From Bacteroidota bacterium (GTDB taxonomy: Bacteria > Bacteroidota > Ignavibacteria > Kapaibacteriales > Kapaibacteriaceae): 15,610 bases of DNA. The DNA lies in contig DNLG01000095.1 in assembly GCA_003488525.1 (NCBI GenBank), positions 4,280-19,889 on the forward strand. Reading direction: 5' to 3'. Each line of letters starts with the position of its first letter. The stretch's first letter is position 1. Positions 6,965 to 13,085 of the stretch are shown in pieces. Made by a program: the position numbers and the translations under genes. The notes under the pieces are model-generated. The model had not been told where the DNA came from. It did no database searches and saw only the letters and a program-made list of their open reading frames with translations.

Positions 6965-7368
6965 ACCGACAGATCACGAGGCTGGCAACAGTAGTGCTGA
7001 TCTCCATAGCCCTGATCAGCGCCTCCGGTATGCTGCATAGTGAAGGACCCCTACCTCATGGAGGCGTCCGTTTCGATCCGCCGACGTTGATCGTTGATCG
7101 CGATGCCAGTGGTTTTGTTCAGTCCATAATCAAGGTCTATGCCGATCATGGTGATTCGATCCGCCTGACGAGTGTGACGGGCTCCTGCAGCTGCGCATCG
7201 GCATCAGTGCAGCGTCCGCTCATGCACGACACAACGGCTGCCAAGATCTTCGTGCAGATCAACGCGAAGCATTTCAAGGATAGCATCAATACCGTTCAGT
7301 TCACCGTCAATCACTCCGGCAGCGCCCGGCCTGCCATGTTCAACGTCATCGTACGCTGCAAACCGTAA
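6961..7368 (+). CDS. Small exported DUF1573-like protein
   Basis: 135 residues. Residues ~8-24 form a signal peptide hydrophobic core (LATVVLISIALISASG). The mature part is a single beta-rich domain. VTGSCSCASASVQ followed by spaced strands (AKIFVQINAKHF, NTVQFTVNHSG) resembles DUF1573. In DUF1573 the typical pattern is a CGC-type motif at the end of one strand, then a proline/glycine turn and an Ig-like strand pair. Here the motif is CSC and the usual PG turn is missing, so it is divergent. DUF1573 proteins are common in Bacteroidota envelopes, and their biochemical role is unknown. It overlaps dapB by 4 bases, with only a weak purine-rich site in front. The call to DUF1573 is by eye. Confidence 0.65.
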   Translation: MNRQITRLATVVLISIALISASGMLHSEGPLPHGGVRFDPPTLIVDRDASGFVQSIIKVYADHGDSIRLTSVTGSCSCASASVQRPLMHDTTAAKIFVQINAKHFKDSINTVQFTVNHSGSARPAMFNVIVRCKP

Positions 7369-7369
7369 C

Positions 7370-7373
7370 GGAG
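7370..7373 (+). promoter_or_regulatory. Ribosome binding site of the EVE-domain gene
   Basis: GGAG lies 7 bases before ATG 7381, in the 12-base gap after the DUF1573-like gene. It fixes the start of the EVE-domain gene. Confidence 0.6.
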
Positions 7374-7380
7374 CATTACC

Positions 7381-7782
7381 ATGCAATACTGGCTCGTAAA
7401 GTCGGAACCCGAAGTCTACTCGTGGGAGCAATTCGTCAAGGACAAGCGCACGTTCTGGGATGGAGTGCGCAACTACCAGGCACGCAACAACATGCAGGCC
7501 ATGGAAAAGGGTGATCAGGTGATCTTCTATCACTCAAGCGACGTCAAAGCCGCTGTTGGTATCGCCGAAGTGGTCAAGACAGCGTATCCGGATCCGACCA
7601 CCGATGAACCCGCATGGGTCGTGGTCGACCTCAAACCCGTACGCCCCCTGACAAAGCCCGTCACGCTTGCCGAAATCAAAGCCATGCCCGACATGAACAA
7701 CGTTGCCCTCGTGCGTCAGGCGCGACTGAGCGTCCTGCCGCTTACGCAGCAGGAATTCCAGATGATCGTGAAGGGGGCTTAA
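7381..7782 (+). CDS. EVE domain protein (THYN1/DUF55 family)
   Basis: 133 residues, a complete single EVE domain. Diagnostic segments are YWLVKSEPEVYSWEQF (3-18), FWDGVRNYQARNNM (26-39), KGDQVIFYHSSD (43-54) and the GIAEVVKTAYPDPT strand. EVE domains share the PUA/YTH fold and are thought to bind modified bases in DNA or RNA. In other bacteria some are fused to, or encoded beside, restriction or toxin modules. This one stands alone at the end of a housekeeping operon, so a nucleic-acid-binding role is all that can be inferred. The coding end contains one octamer copy (AAGGGGGCTTAA, with the stop). Its TAA overlaps the dnaA stop on the other strand. Confidence 0.9.
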   Translation: MQYWLVKSEPEVYSWEQFVKDKRTFWDGVRNYQARNNMQAMEKGDQVIFYHSSDVKAAVGIAEVVKTAYPDPTTDEPAWVVVDLKPVRPLTKPVTLAEIKAMPDMNNVALVRQARLSVLPLTQQEFQMIVKGA

Positions 7783-9281
7783 CCGCGTAGACGCTTCTTG
7801 AGCACATCGACGTCCTGACGGATCTTTTTATCCGTATCGATGTAGTTCAGGATCTGCTGGCATGAATGCAGCACTGTTGTGTGGTCTCGACCACCAAAGT
7901 GCAGACCGATGCTCTTGAGTGATGTTTGCGTCAGCTGCTTTGCCAGGTACATGCACATCTGGCGTGCCAGTACGATCTCATGCTTGCGCGTCTTCGCCGA
8001 GAGAAGGGCCACATCAATGGAGTAGTACTCCGAAACTTCCTTCTTGATCTCGTCAATCGTGAGTGTGCGCGCACCAAAGGAGTTCGACACCCCGCGCACG
8101 ACTTCCTTCGCAAGTTCGATCGTCAGGTCACGGCTATCGAGTGAGACCTTGGCAAGGAGAGAGATCAGACACCCTTCGAGTTCACGGACGCTGCTGGTGA
8201 CATGACGTCCGATATACTCGAGAACGTCTCCGGGCAGGTCCATGCCCTCTTCCATACTCTTCTGCTGAAGGATGGCAATGCGTGTCTCGAGGTCAGGGGG
8301 CTGGATGTCGGTGGTTAGACCCCACTGAAAGCGTGAGATCAGCCGCTCATCAAGGTCCGCCAGGTCCTTCGGTTGCTTGTCTGATGTCAGGATCAGCTGC
8401 TTGCCTTCCTGATGCAGGGCATTGAAGGTGTGGAAGAACATGTCCTGCGTCTTTTCCTTGCCACCCAGGAACTGAATATCATCCACAATCAGAACGTCGA
8501 CCCCTCGGTAGAAACTCGTAAAGTCGGGGACCTTGTTCGTCTGGATCGCATTGATGTACTCCATGGTGAACTTTTCCGAGTTCGTGTAGAGCACCTTTGC
8601 GTTGGGGTTGCGCTGAAGAATACGGTTGCCGATGGCCTGAACAAGGTGTGTCTTGCCAAGACCGGTAGGACCGTAGATCACCAGGGGATTGAACTTCGTC
8701 CGCCCCGGATTATCCGCCACAGCAATACCAGCAGAGGTTGCCAGCTGGTTGTTTTCGCCGCGGATGAAATTCTCGAACGTATAGCGAGGGTTGAAGTACG
8801 TCGGGAAGTGCGTCGTACGAACCTGTGCCTGCGTCTGAGGGCGTGCCTCGGTAAACGGGAGCGACGGCTGGATGCCCGTGCGCATGGTTGGAAGCTTTAC
8901 CGTGCGCTGATCCGATGCGGGGGCGTTGTCATCGACGACGACCTCGAATTGAACCTTCGCCTTTGCTCCGAGCACGCGGTGGACGGTCTTCTGGAGGAGA
9001 TTGGAGTAATGCTGTTCGATCCACTCGTAGAAGAAGTGACTCGGTAGCTCAAGAGTGATATGCGTGCCGTCCCACTTGGTCGGACGCATCTTTTCGAACC
9101 AGGTCTTGAAGACCTGATCGGATACGTTGTCGCGCACTATGGACAGGCACTGAGACCACAGCACCTCGACGTCGGCATTGGCTGACTTCGAGATACGCTG
9201 CGCGGCCTTGCCCGCAGGGCTAGCATTCTGACCCGAGGGGCGCTCTGCTGAGAAAAGCTTGAGAGCGTCGTCGTTTTTCAC
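7779..9281 (-). CDS. dnaA: Chromosomal replication initiator DnaA
   Basis: 500 residues with a GTG start at 9281. GGAAGGGA stands 9 bases upstream. Domain I (about 37-118) begins VEVLWSQCL and contains VFKTWFEKMRP. Domain II is the variable linker (~119-160). Domain III is AAA+: Walker A GPTGLGKT (204-211), Walker B VLIVDD (263-268), arginine finger region LISRFQWGL (R317), sensor II RELEG (R366). Domain IV ends with the DnaA signature GGRDHTTVLHS (463-473), which reads the DnaA box. All catalytic and DNA-binding residues are present. The first 36 residues form an extra polar, probably disordered tail that most DnaA proteins lack. It is divergent from tatC across a 351-bp region with a DnaA box. 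dnaN is not adjacent on either side. Confidence 0.97.
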   Translation of the reverse strand: MKNDDALKLFSAERPSGQNASPAGKAAQRISKSANADVEVLWSQCLSIVRDNVSDQVFKTWFEKMRPTKWDGTHITLELPSHFFYEWIEQHYSNLLQKTVHRVLGAKAKVQFEVVVDDNAPASDQRTVKLPTMRTGIQPSLPFTEARPQTQAQVRTTHFPTYFNPRYTFENFIRGENNQLATSAGIAVADNPGRTKFNPLVIYGPTGLGKTHLVQAIGNRILQRNPNAKVLYTNSEKFTMEYINAIQTNKVPDFTSFYRGVDVLIVDDIQFLGGKEKTQDMFFHTFNALHQEGKQLILTSDKQPKDLADLDERLISRFQWGLTTDIQPPDLETRIAILQQKSMEEGMDLPGDVLEYIGRHVTSSVRELEGCLISLLAKVSLDSRDLTIELAKEVVRGVSNSFGARTLTIDEIKKEVSEYYSIDVALLSAKTRKHEIVLARQMCMYLAKQLTQTSLKSIGLHFGGRDHTTVLHSCQQILNYIDTDKKIRQDVDVLKKRLRG

Positions 9282-9314
9282 CAGTTCTTATCCCTTCCGC
9301 ATCACAAGGTTGTA

Positions 9315-9349
9315 CTATGCTATCCCCTTCTGCTACGCATCCCGTCAAA
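9315..9349 (-). promoter_or_regulatory. Candidate dnaA promoter
   Basis: On the minus strand TTTG (9349-9346) is followed 27 bases on by TAGCATAG (9322-9315). The latter is a six-of-eight match to TAnnTTTG, at about the -33/-7 spacing of Bacteroidota promoters. A transcript would start about 25-30 bases before the GTG of dnaA. The first element also reads TTGACG. Tentative. Confidence 0.35.
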
Positions 9350-9429
9350 GCACCGAAACCTGGCCAGCTTCCCCTCAAGCTGTGCTGCCAAGCCCCCTGA
9401 TTGATGCAAGTCGGGCTGCGAATATGGGC

Positions 9430-9438
9430 TGTGGATAA
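9430..9438 (-). promoter_or_regulatory. DnaA box (perfect TTATCCACA on the minus strand)
   Basis: The plus strand reads TGTGGATAA, the exact reverse complement of the high-affinity R1-type consensus. It lies 149 bases before the dnaA start and about 80 bases upstream of the candidate dnaA promoter. Such boxes serve origin binding or autoregulation of dnaA. Confidence 0.8.
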
Positions 9439-9482
9439 CATGCTTCACAAGTGAAAAGTGCAGTTGCTGTGAATTTTTTTCG

Positions 9483-9516
9483 TTTGGTCGTGACGTCGTG
9501 ATTTCGTATAGATTTT
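9483..9516 (+). promoter_or_regulatory. Candidate promoter for the tatC operon
   Basis: TTTG at 9483-9486 and TAGATTTT at 9509-9516 (seven of eight bases of TAnnTTTG) are 26 bases apart start to start, the spacing expected for -33 and -7 elements. A transcript would have a leader of roughly 110 bases. A separate TATAAT at 9557-9562 has no -35 partner at a sensible distance. Confidence 0.38.
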
Positions 9517-9632
9517 TTCCGCCTGACATGCAAAGCACAACTTCATGTTGAGGAGCTATAATCGCCTGTCGGGCTTGGGCAGTCCGTATCTTCGCCCTCG
9601 TTCTCCGTCAATTCTCCAAGCGATCTGCAGCT

Positions 9633-10388
9633 GTGTCTAACGCCGAAACACAATCCGCCGAGGAAATGGGGTTTCTCGACCATCTCGAGGAGCTCCGCAA
9701 GCGCATTATGCTGGCTCTGGCAGGAATTCTGGTGGCCTGTTGCGTGGTAGGGGTGTATGGAGACGAGGTCATGAACCTGGTTCTGCTGCGGCCGGCCCTT
9801 GAATCACGGGTCAAACTCCAGAACATCGAGCCCTTTGGACAGACCTTTCTGTATTTCAAGGTGATCGTTCTCTGCGGTCTGATCGTGGCTTTCCCGTGGA
9901 TCCTCTATCAGGTGTGGCAGTTTGTTGCTCCGGGCCTGTACATGACCGAGCGAAAGTGGGCACTCCGCATCACGGTCATCACCAGCATCTGCTTTCTGGT
10001 CGGGGTATCCTTCGGGTACTACTTCCTGATCCCCAGCATGCTGAGTTATGTGACGGATTTTGCTAATCCGAACATCGAGAACAACATTGCCATTGGCAGC
10101 TATTTCAGCTTTCTGGTGAATATGCTCCTGGCCTCGGGACTGATTTTTGAACTTCCCATGGTAACATGGGTGTTAGCGCGCGTGGGGATGGTTACTCACG
10201 AAGGAATGAAGAAGTATCGACGGCACGCCATTGTAGCGATACTCATTATTGCGGCAGTGATCACTCCTTCTCCCGACCCTGTCACGCAGATGATGGTTGC
10301 CGCACCACTATGGGTGCTGTACGAGATCAGTGTTGTGATCGCCCGCCTGTCGTATCCGAAGTCTGCACCACCTACCCCAGCTACATGA
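9633..10388 (+). CDS. tatC: Sec-independent protein translocase subunit TatC
   Basis: 251 residues from GTG 9633. An ATG at 9666 (MGFLDH) is an alternative, since neither start has a well-placed ribosome site. TatC is the six-span core of the Tat translocase that recognises twin-arginine signal peptides and exports folded proteins. Visible signatures are FLDHLEELRKRI (14-25, N-terminal cytoplasmic), NIEPFGQTFLYFK (64-76), FPWILYQVWQFVAPGLYMTERKW (87-109, with E106 at the signal-peptide-binding Glu), FELPMV and ITPSPDPVTQ before the last spans. The length is normal. TatA/B genes are not in the window. The stop overlaps the next start (ATGA). Confidence 0.95.
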   Translation: MSNAETQSAEEMGFLDHLEELRKRIMLALAGILVACCVVGVYGDEVMNLVLLRPALESRVKLQNIEPFGQTFLYFKVIVLCGLIVAFPWILYQVWQFVAPGLYMTERKWALRITVITSICFLVGVSFGYYFLIPSMLSYVTDFANPNIENNIAIGSYFSFLVNMLLASGLIFELPMVTWVLARVGMVTHEGMKKYRRHAIVAILIIAAVITPSPDPVTQMMVAAPLWVLYEISVVIARLSYPKSAPPTPAT

Positions 10389-11368
10389 GCAGCCATTCCA
10401 TTCAGTCCATCAGCGCGCCGGTACAGAACGAGATAGAGCAGTTTGATGGCTACCTGCGCCAGCAGGTACGGTCTCAGACGGCATTGCTCGACACCGTGGT
10501 GCGCTACATCATGCGTCAGCGCGGCAAACGGGTGCGCCCTGCCCTGGTATTCCTGGCAGCAGGTGCCTGTGGAGGCGTTGGCGAGCGGGCATTCATCGGA
10601 GCGGCCATGGTCGAACTGCTCCATACGGCTACACTTGTGCACGATGATGTGGTCGATCAGGCCGAACTGCGCCGCGGCGTCGCGTCGATCAATGCCGTAT
10701 GGAAGAACAAGGTTGCTGTGCTTGTGGGCGACTATTTCCTGTCAAGGGGCTTGTTGATCGCCGTCAACAACGGCGAGTTCGACTACCTGCGGGTAACAAG
10801 CGACGCCGTGCGCCGCATGAGTGAAGGCGAACTCCTGCAGATCCAGAAGAGTCGGCAGAAAACGATCGATGAGGAAACGTATTTCCGAATCATCTCTGAT
10901 AAAACGGCATCGCTGATCTCAACGTGCTGCGCCGTCGGCGCGATCAGTTCTACTGATGATGCGGCACGTCGCGAGGCGCTGACGCAGTATGGTGAGCTGG
11001 TCGGACTGGCCTTCCAGATCCGTGATGATGTGCTCGATTACACGTCACGGACATTCATACTGGGCAAACCTGTTGGTAATGACATCCGCGAGGGCAAGGT
11101 CACGCTGCCGCTGATCTATGCCATGGCAAAGGCCGACCGCTCGGAAGCGAAGAAGATCCTTGGCATCGTCAAGTCAAAGCGCGCCGACCGCAAGGACGTG
11201 GCAGGCGTGGTGGATTTTGTGGAGCGGCACGGCGGCATCACTGATGCCCAGGCAAAGGCCGAAACCCTTCAACAGCAGGCAGTTAGCCAGCTTGATACAC
11301 TCGCCCCATCAGTGTACCGATCAGCCCTCATCGACTTTGCTAATTTTGTCATCACACGTACGTCATAG
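10385..11368 (+). CDS. Long-chain polyprenyl diphosphate synthase (octaprenyl/heptaprenyl type)
   Basis: The start is ATG 10385, overlapping the tatC stop, and gives 327 residues. The frame is open further upstream inside tatC, which I discount. It is a trans-isoprenyl diphosphate synthase: GKRVRP (47-52), first Asp-rich motif LHTATLVHDDVVDQAELRRG (DDVVD 87-91), second motif QIRDDVLDY (DDVLD 214-218), then GKPVGNDIREGKVTLPLIY. The family condenses isopentenyl diphosphate onto an allylic primer, and the product supplies the side chain of menaquinone or ubiquinone. The residues four and five before the first motif (81-82 Thr-Ala) are small, which usually means a long product. The exact chain length cannot be read with certainty. 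It is the second gene of the tatC operon. Confidence 0.9.
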   Translation: MSSHSIQSISAPVQNEIEQFDGYLRQQVRSQTALLDTVVRYIMRQRGKRVRPALVFLAAGACGGVGERAFIGAAMVELLHTATLVHDDVVDQAELRRGVASINAVWKNKVAVLVGDYFLSRGLLIAVNNGEFDYLRVTSDAVRRMSEGELLQIQKSRQKTIDEETYFRIISDKTASLISTCCAVGAISSTDDAARREALTQYGELVGLAFQIRDDVLDYTSRTFILGKPVGNDIREGKVTLPLIYAMAKADRSEAKKILGIVKSKRADRKDVAGVVDFVERHGGITDAQAKAETLQQQAVSQLDTLAPSVYRSALIDFANFVITRTS

Positions 11369-11385
11369 TCACGTCATCACAATCA

Positions 11386-11392
11386 AAGGAGG
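11386..11392 (+). promoter_or_regulatory. Strong Shine-Dalgarno AAGGAGG before the BI-1 family gene
   Basis: A perfect anti-16S match 8 bases before ATG 11401, the best ribosome site seen in the window. It fixes the start of the Bax inhibitor-1 gene and suggests high translation. Confidence 0.75.
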
Positions 11393-11400
11393 CACAGTCT

Positions 11401-12102
11401 ATGTCACAACTGCGTGCAAACAGCTTTTCGCAGGCGATTTCCGCCGACGTTATCCGTACCTACGTCCAGCGCGTCTATGCATGGATGGTTGGCGGTCTTC
11501 TGCTGACCGGCGCTACGGCATTCATGGTATCGGGCTCCGAGGTTCTGCTTGCTGCCATTTTCGGAACACCTCTGAAATGGGTTGTGCTGCTGGCCCCAAT
11601 AGCCATGGTCTGGTTCCTGGCTGCGCGCGTCGACCAGATGCAGCCGAGTACAGCGGCCGGTTTGTTCATCGCGTATTCGATCGCAAACGGGCTTTCCTTC
11701 GCGGCGATCTTTCTTGTGTACGACCTCGGCAGCATCTTTCAGGTCTTCCTTATTTCAGCTGGCATGTACGGCGCAGCAGCCGCCTACGGCTTCCTTACCA
11801 AGCGCGATCTATCTGGAATGGGGTCATTCCTGTTCATGGGGCTCATCGGTCTTATCCTGGCCTCCATCGTCAACGTCTTTCTGGGAAGTTCGGCCCTGGA
11901 GTTTGCCGTATCGGTGATCGGCGTTCTGATCTTCACAGGACTGACGGCCTATGACATGAGCCGCATCAAGGAGCAGGCGATCGTCATGTACGCCGGTGAA
12001 GGTCTGGCCCATAAGCGGGCGATCGTTGGCGCTCTGTCGCTGTACCTGAACTTCATTAACCTGTTCCTGTACCTTCTTCGGCTGTTCGGTAATCGCGACT
12101 AA
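11401..12102 (+). CDS. Bax inhibitor-1/YccA family membrane protein
   Basis: 233 residues with about seven hydrophobic spans after a short polar N-terminus, the size and layout of the BI-1/TMBIM (YccA, YbhL, BsYetJ) family. Family landmarks are YVQRVYAWMVGGLLLTG near the N-terminus, SIANGLSFAAIF in the third or fourth span, and TGLTAYDMSRIKEQA and GALSLYLNFINLFLYLLRLFG at the C-terminus. The last two contain the conserved Asp of the calcium/proton-leak pore. The family includes pH-sensitive calcium leak channels, and YccA modulates FtsH proteolysis in E. coli, so the cellular role here is open. It begins 32 bases after the polyprenyl synthase stop, within the same apparent operon. Confidence 0.93.
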   Translation: MSQLRANSFSQAISADVIRTYVQRVYAWMVGGLLLTGATAFMVSGSEVLLAAIFGTPLKWVVLLAPIAMVWFLAARVDQMQPSTAAGLFIAYSIANGLSFAAIFLVYDLGSIFQVFLISAGMYGAAAAYGFLTKRDLSGMGSFLFMGLIGLILASIVNVFLGSSALEFAVSVIGVLIFTGLTAYDMSRIKEQAIVMYAGEGLAHKRAIVGALSLYLNFINLFLYLLRLFGNRD

Positions 12103-12126
12103 CGCGATCAGCCGTGCCCTGAGCTG

Positions 12127-13080
12127 ATGACCACCCGGCCGCTGCACCCGGACTTTGCCCTCGAAGCGCGCGAACTGCTGGCCTCGTCGCGGACGTTGGA
12201 TGCTATCGGCGTGTGTATCGGCGGGATCGATGCATTTCCGGAGTATGCCGGTGGCTACGTTATGCTGGCCAAGGCCTATGCGGCCCTGGGCAGAGCTGAT
12301 GACGCCGACGCGCTGGTGCGCGATATCTCACTGCGCTTTCCGTATGTGCAGGTACGACTGCCGGCCTCCGACGCAGAAGCGCTGACGGCTGTAGAACCTC
12401 CTGCTGCGCAGGTTCGCCATATCACGTTGGTGGAACCGCCAGAGGAATCACGTGATGACGGGGTCGGGGATATCGTTGAGTTCGAAGATATCGTCGAGAT
12501 CGGGGACACCATCGATGACGAGTTCGAGGAGGCCATTGAGAACGCCCCGACCGACGAGGTAGTTGTCAGCGCGATCCCAGCGCCGACGAATGTGCTCCGC
12601 ATGATCGAAACTGCGCCAGTGGCCGACGATGCCCGCATCATCCGCAGCGGCAGTGTACGGCTGATTCCGGGCCTTGAGTTCACGACCCTGCGCGTCGAGG
12701 GACTCCGCTCCCGTGGTCGTCGCGGCATCGGGTCGCTGCCTGAGCCCCCTGCCTTTCGGAGTTTCCATGCGATACGCCGACCTCAGCGTCCGGCCGAACC
12801 GCCTGCGTCACGCAGGCCGGTGAACCTGGAAGAGCTGGCCGCTCGGCTGATCGACGCCAAGATGCCCCGTCAAAGTGAAATGGATGCATCGCCGCCGCGC
12901 TCGGAGCCAGCGCCCATGCAGCAGCCAATACTGGTCACGGACACCATTGCTACGATCTACATGCAGCAGCAGTCCTATGATCTGGCGATCGAGGCGTTCA
13001 AGACACTTATGTCGCGTAAGCCGGACAGCAAGGAACGCTACGAAGCACTCATCCGTGAGTGTGAGCGCAAACGCGGGTAA
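12127..13080 (+). CDS. TPR-containing protein with long acidic/proline-rich disordered middle
   Basis: 317 residues, not assignable to a named family. Residues ~8-75 form about two TPR-like helix pairs (ARELLASSRTLDAIGVCI, GGYVMLAKAYAALGRADDAD). Residues ~85-255 are low-complexity: first an acidic stretch (about 107-145) with repeated DIVEFEDIVEIGDTID-type residues, then an Arg/Pro-rich part (about 195-255). The last 50 residues form one more TPR unit (TIATIYMQQQSYDLAIEAFKTL) with a capping helix. There is no signal peptide or membrane span, so it is probably cytoplasmic and a protein-binding scaffold. It starts 24 bases after the BI-1 gene, and the LptF/G gene starts 5 bases after its stop, so all three are likely cotranscribed. 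A link to envelope assembly is inference from position only. Confidence 0.72.
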   Translation: MTTRPLHPDFALEARELLASSRTLDAIGVCIGGIDAFPEYAGGYVMLAKAYAALGRADDADALVRDISLRFPYVQVRLPASDAEALTAVEPPAAQVRHITLVEPPEESRDDGVGDIVEFEDIVEIGDTIDDEFEEAIENAPTDEVVVSAIPAPTNVLRMIETAPVADDARIIRSGSVRLIPGLEFTTLRVEGLRSRGRRGIGSLPEPPAFRSFHAIRRPQRPAEPPASRRPVNLEELAARLIDAKMPRQSEMDASPPRSEPAPMQQPILVTDTIATIYMQQQSYDLAIEAFKTLMSRKPDSKERYEALIRECERKRG

Positions 13081-13085
13081 GACCA

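Larger units (their letters stand above)
9282..9632. other. Non-coding region between dnaA and tatC: candidate oriC / DnaA control region
   Basis: 351 bases with no credible gene. It contains one perfect DnaA box (9430-9438) and one copy of the AGCCCCCT octamer (9391). Two T-rich tracts lie at 9473-9486 and 9501-9518, the only clearly AT-rich stretch in the vicinity. A short direct repeat TCGTGA occurs at 9488 and 9496. Promoter-like pairs face both ways. I see only weaker box-like sequences otherwise (for example TTATCCCTT at 9288), not the cluster typical of a classical origin. It could be oriC or only the dnaA promoter with autoregulation. Confidence 0.5.

Noticed and set aside
8412..9047. 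211-codon plus-strand open frame opposite dnaA
   Set aside because: It lies wholly inside dnaA. The translation is Arg/Val/Leu-rich without motifs, as expected of an antisense shadow.
9557..9562. TATAAT as a sigma70 -10 box for tatC
   Set aside because: No -35-like hexamer lies 16-19 bases upstream. The TTTG/TAGATTTT pair fits the likely lineage better.
11348..11381. Direct repeat GTCATCACA (11348 and 11373)
   Set aside because: Nine bases, one copy in the end of the polyprenyl synthase gene and one just after it, with no further copies or dyad symmetry. It is probably chance.
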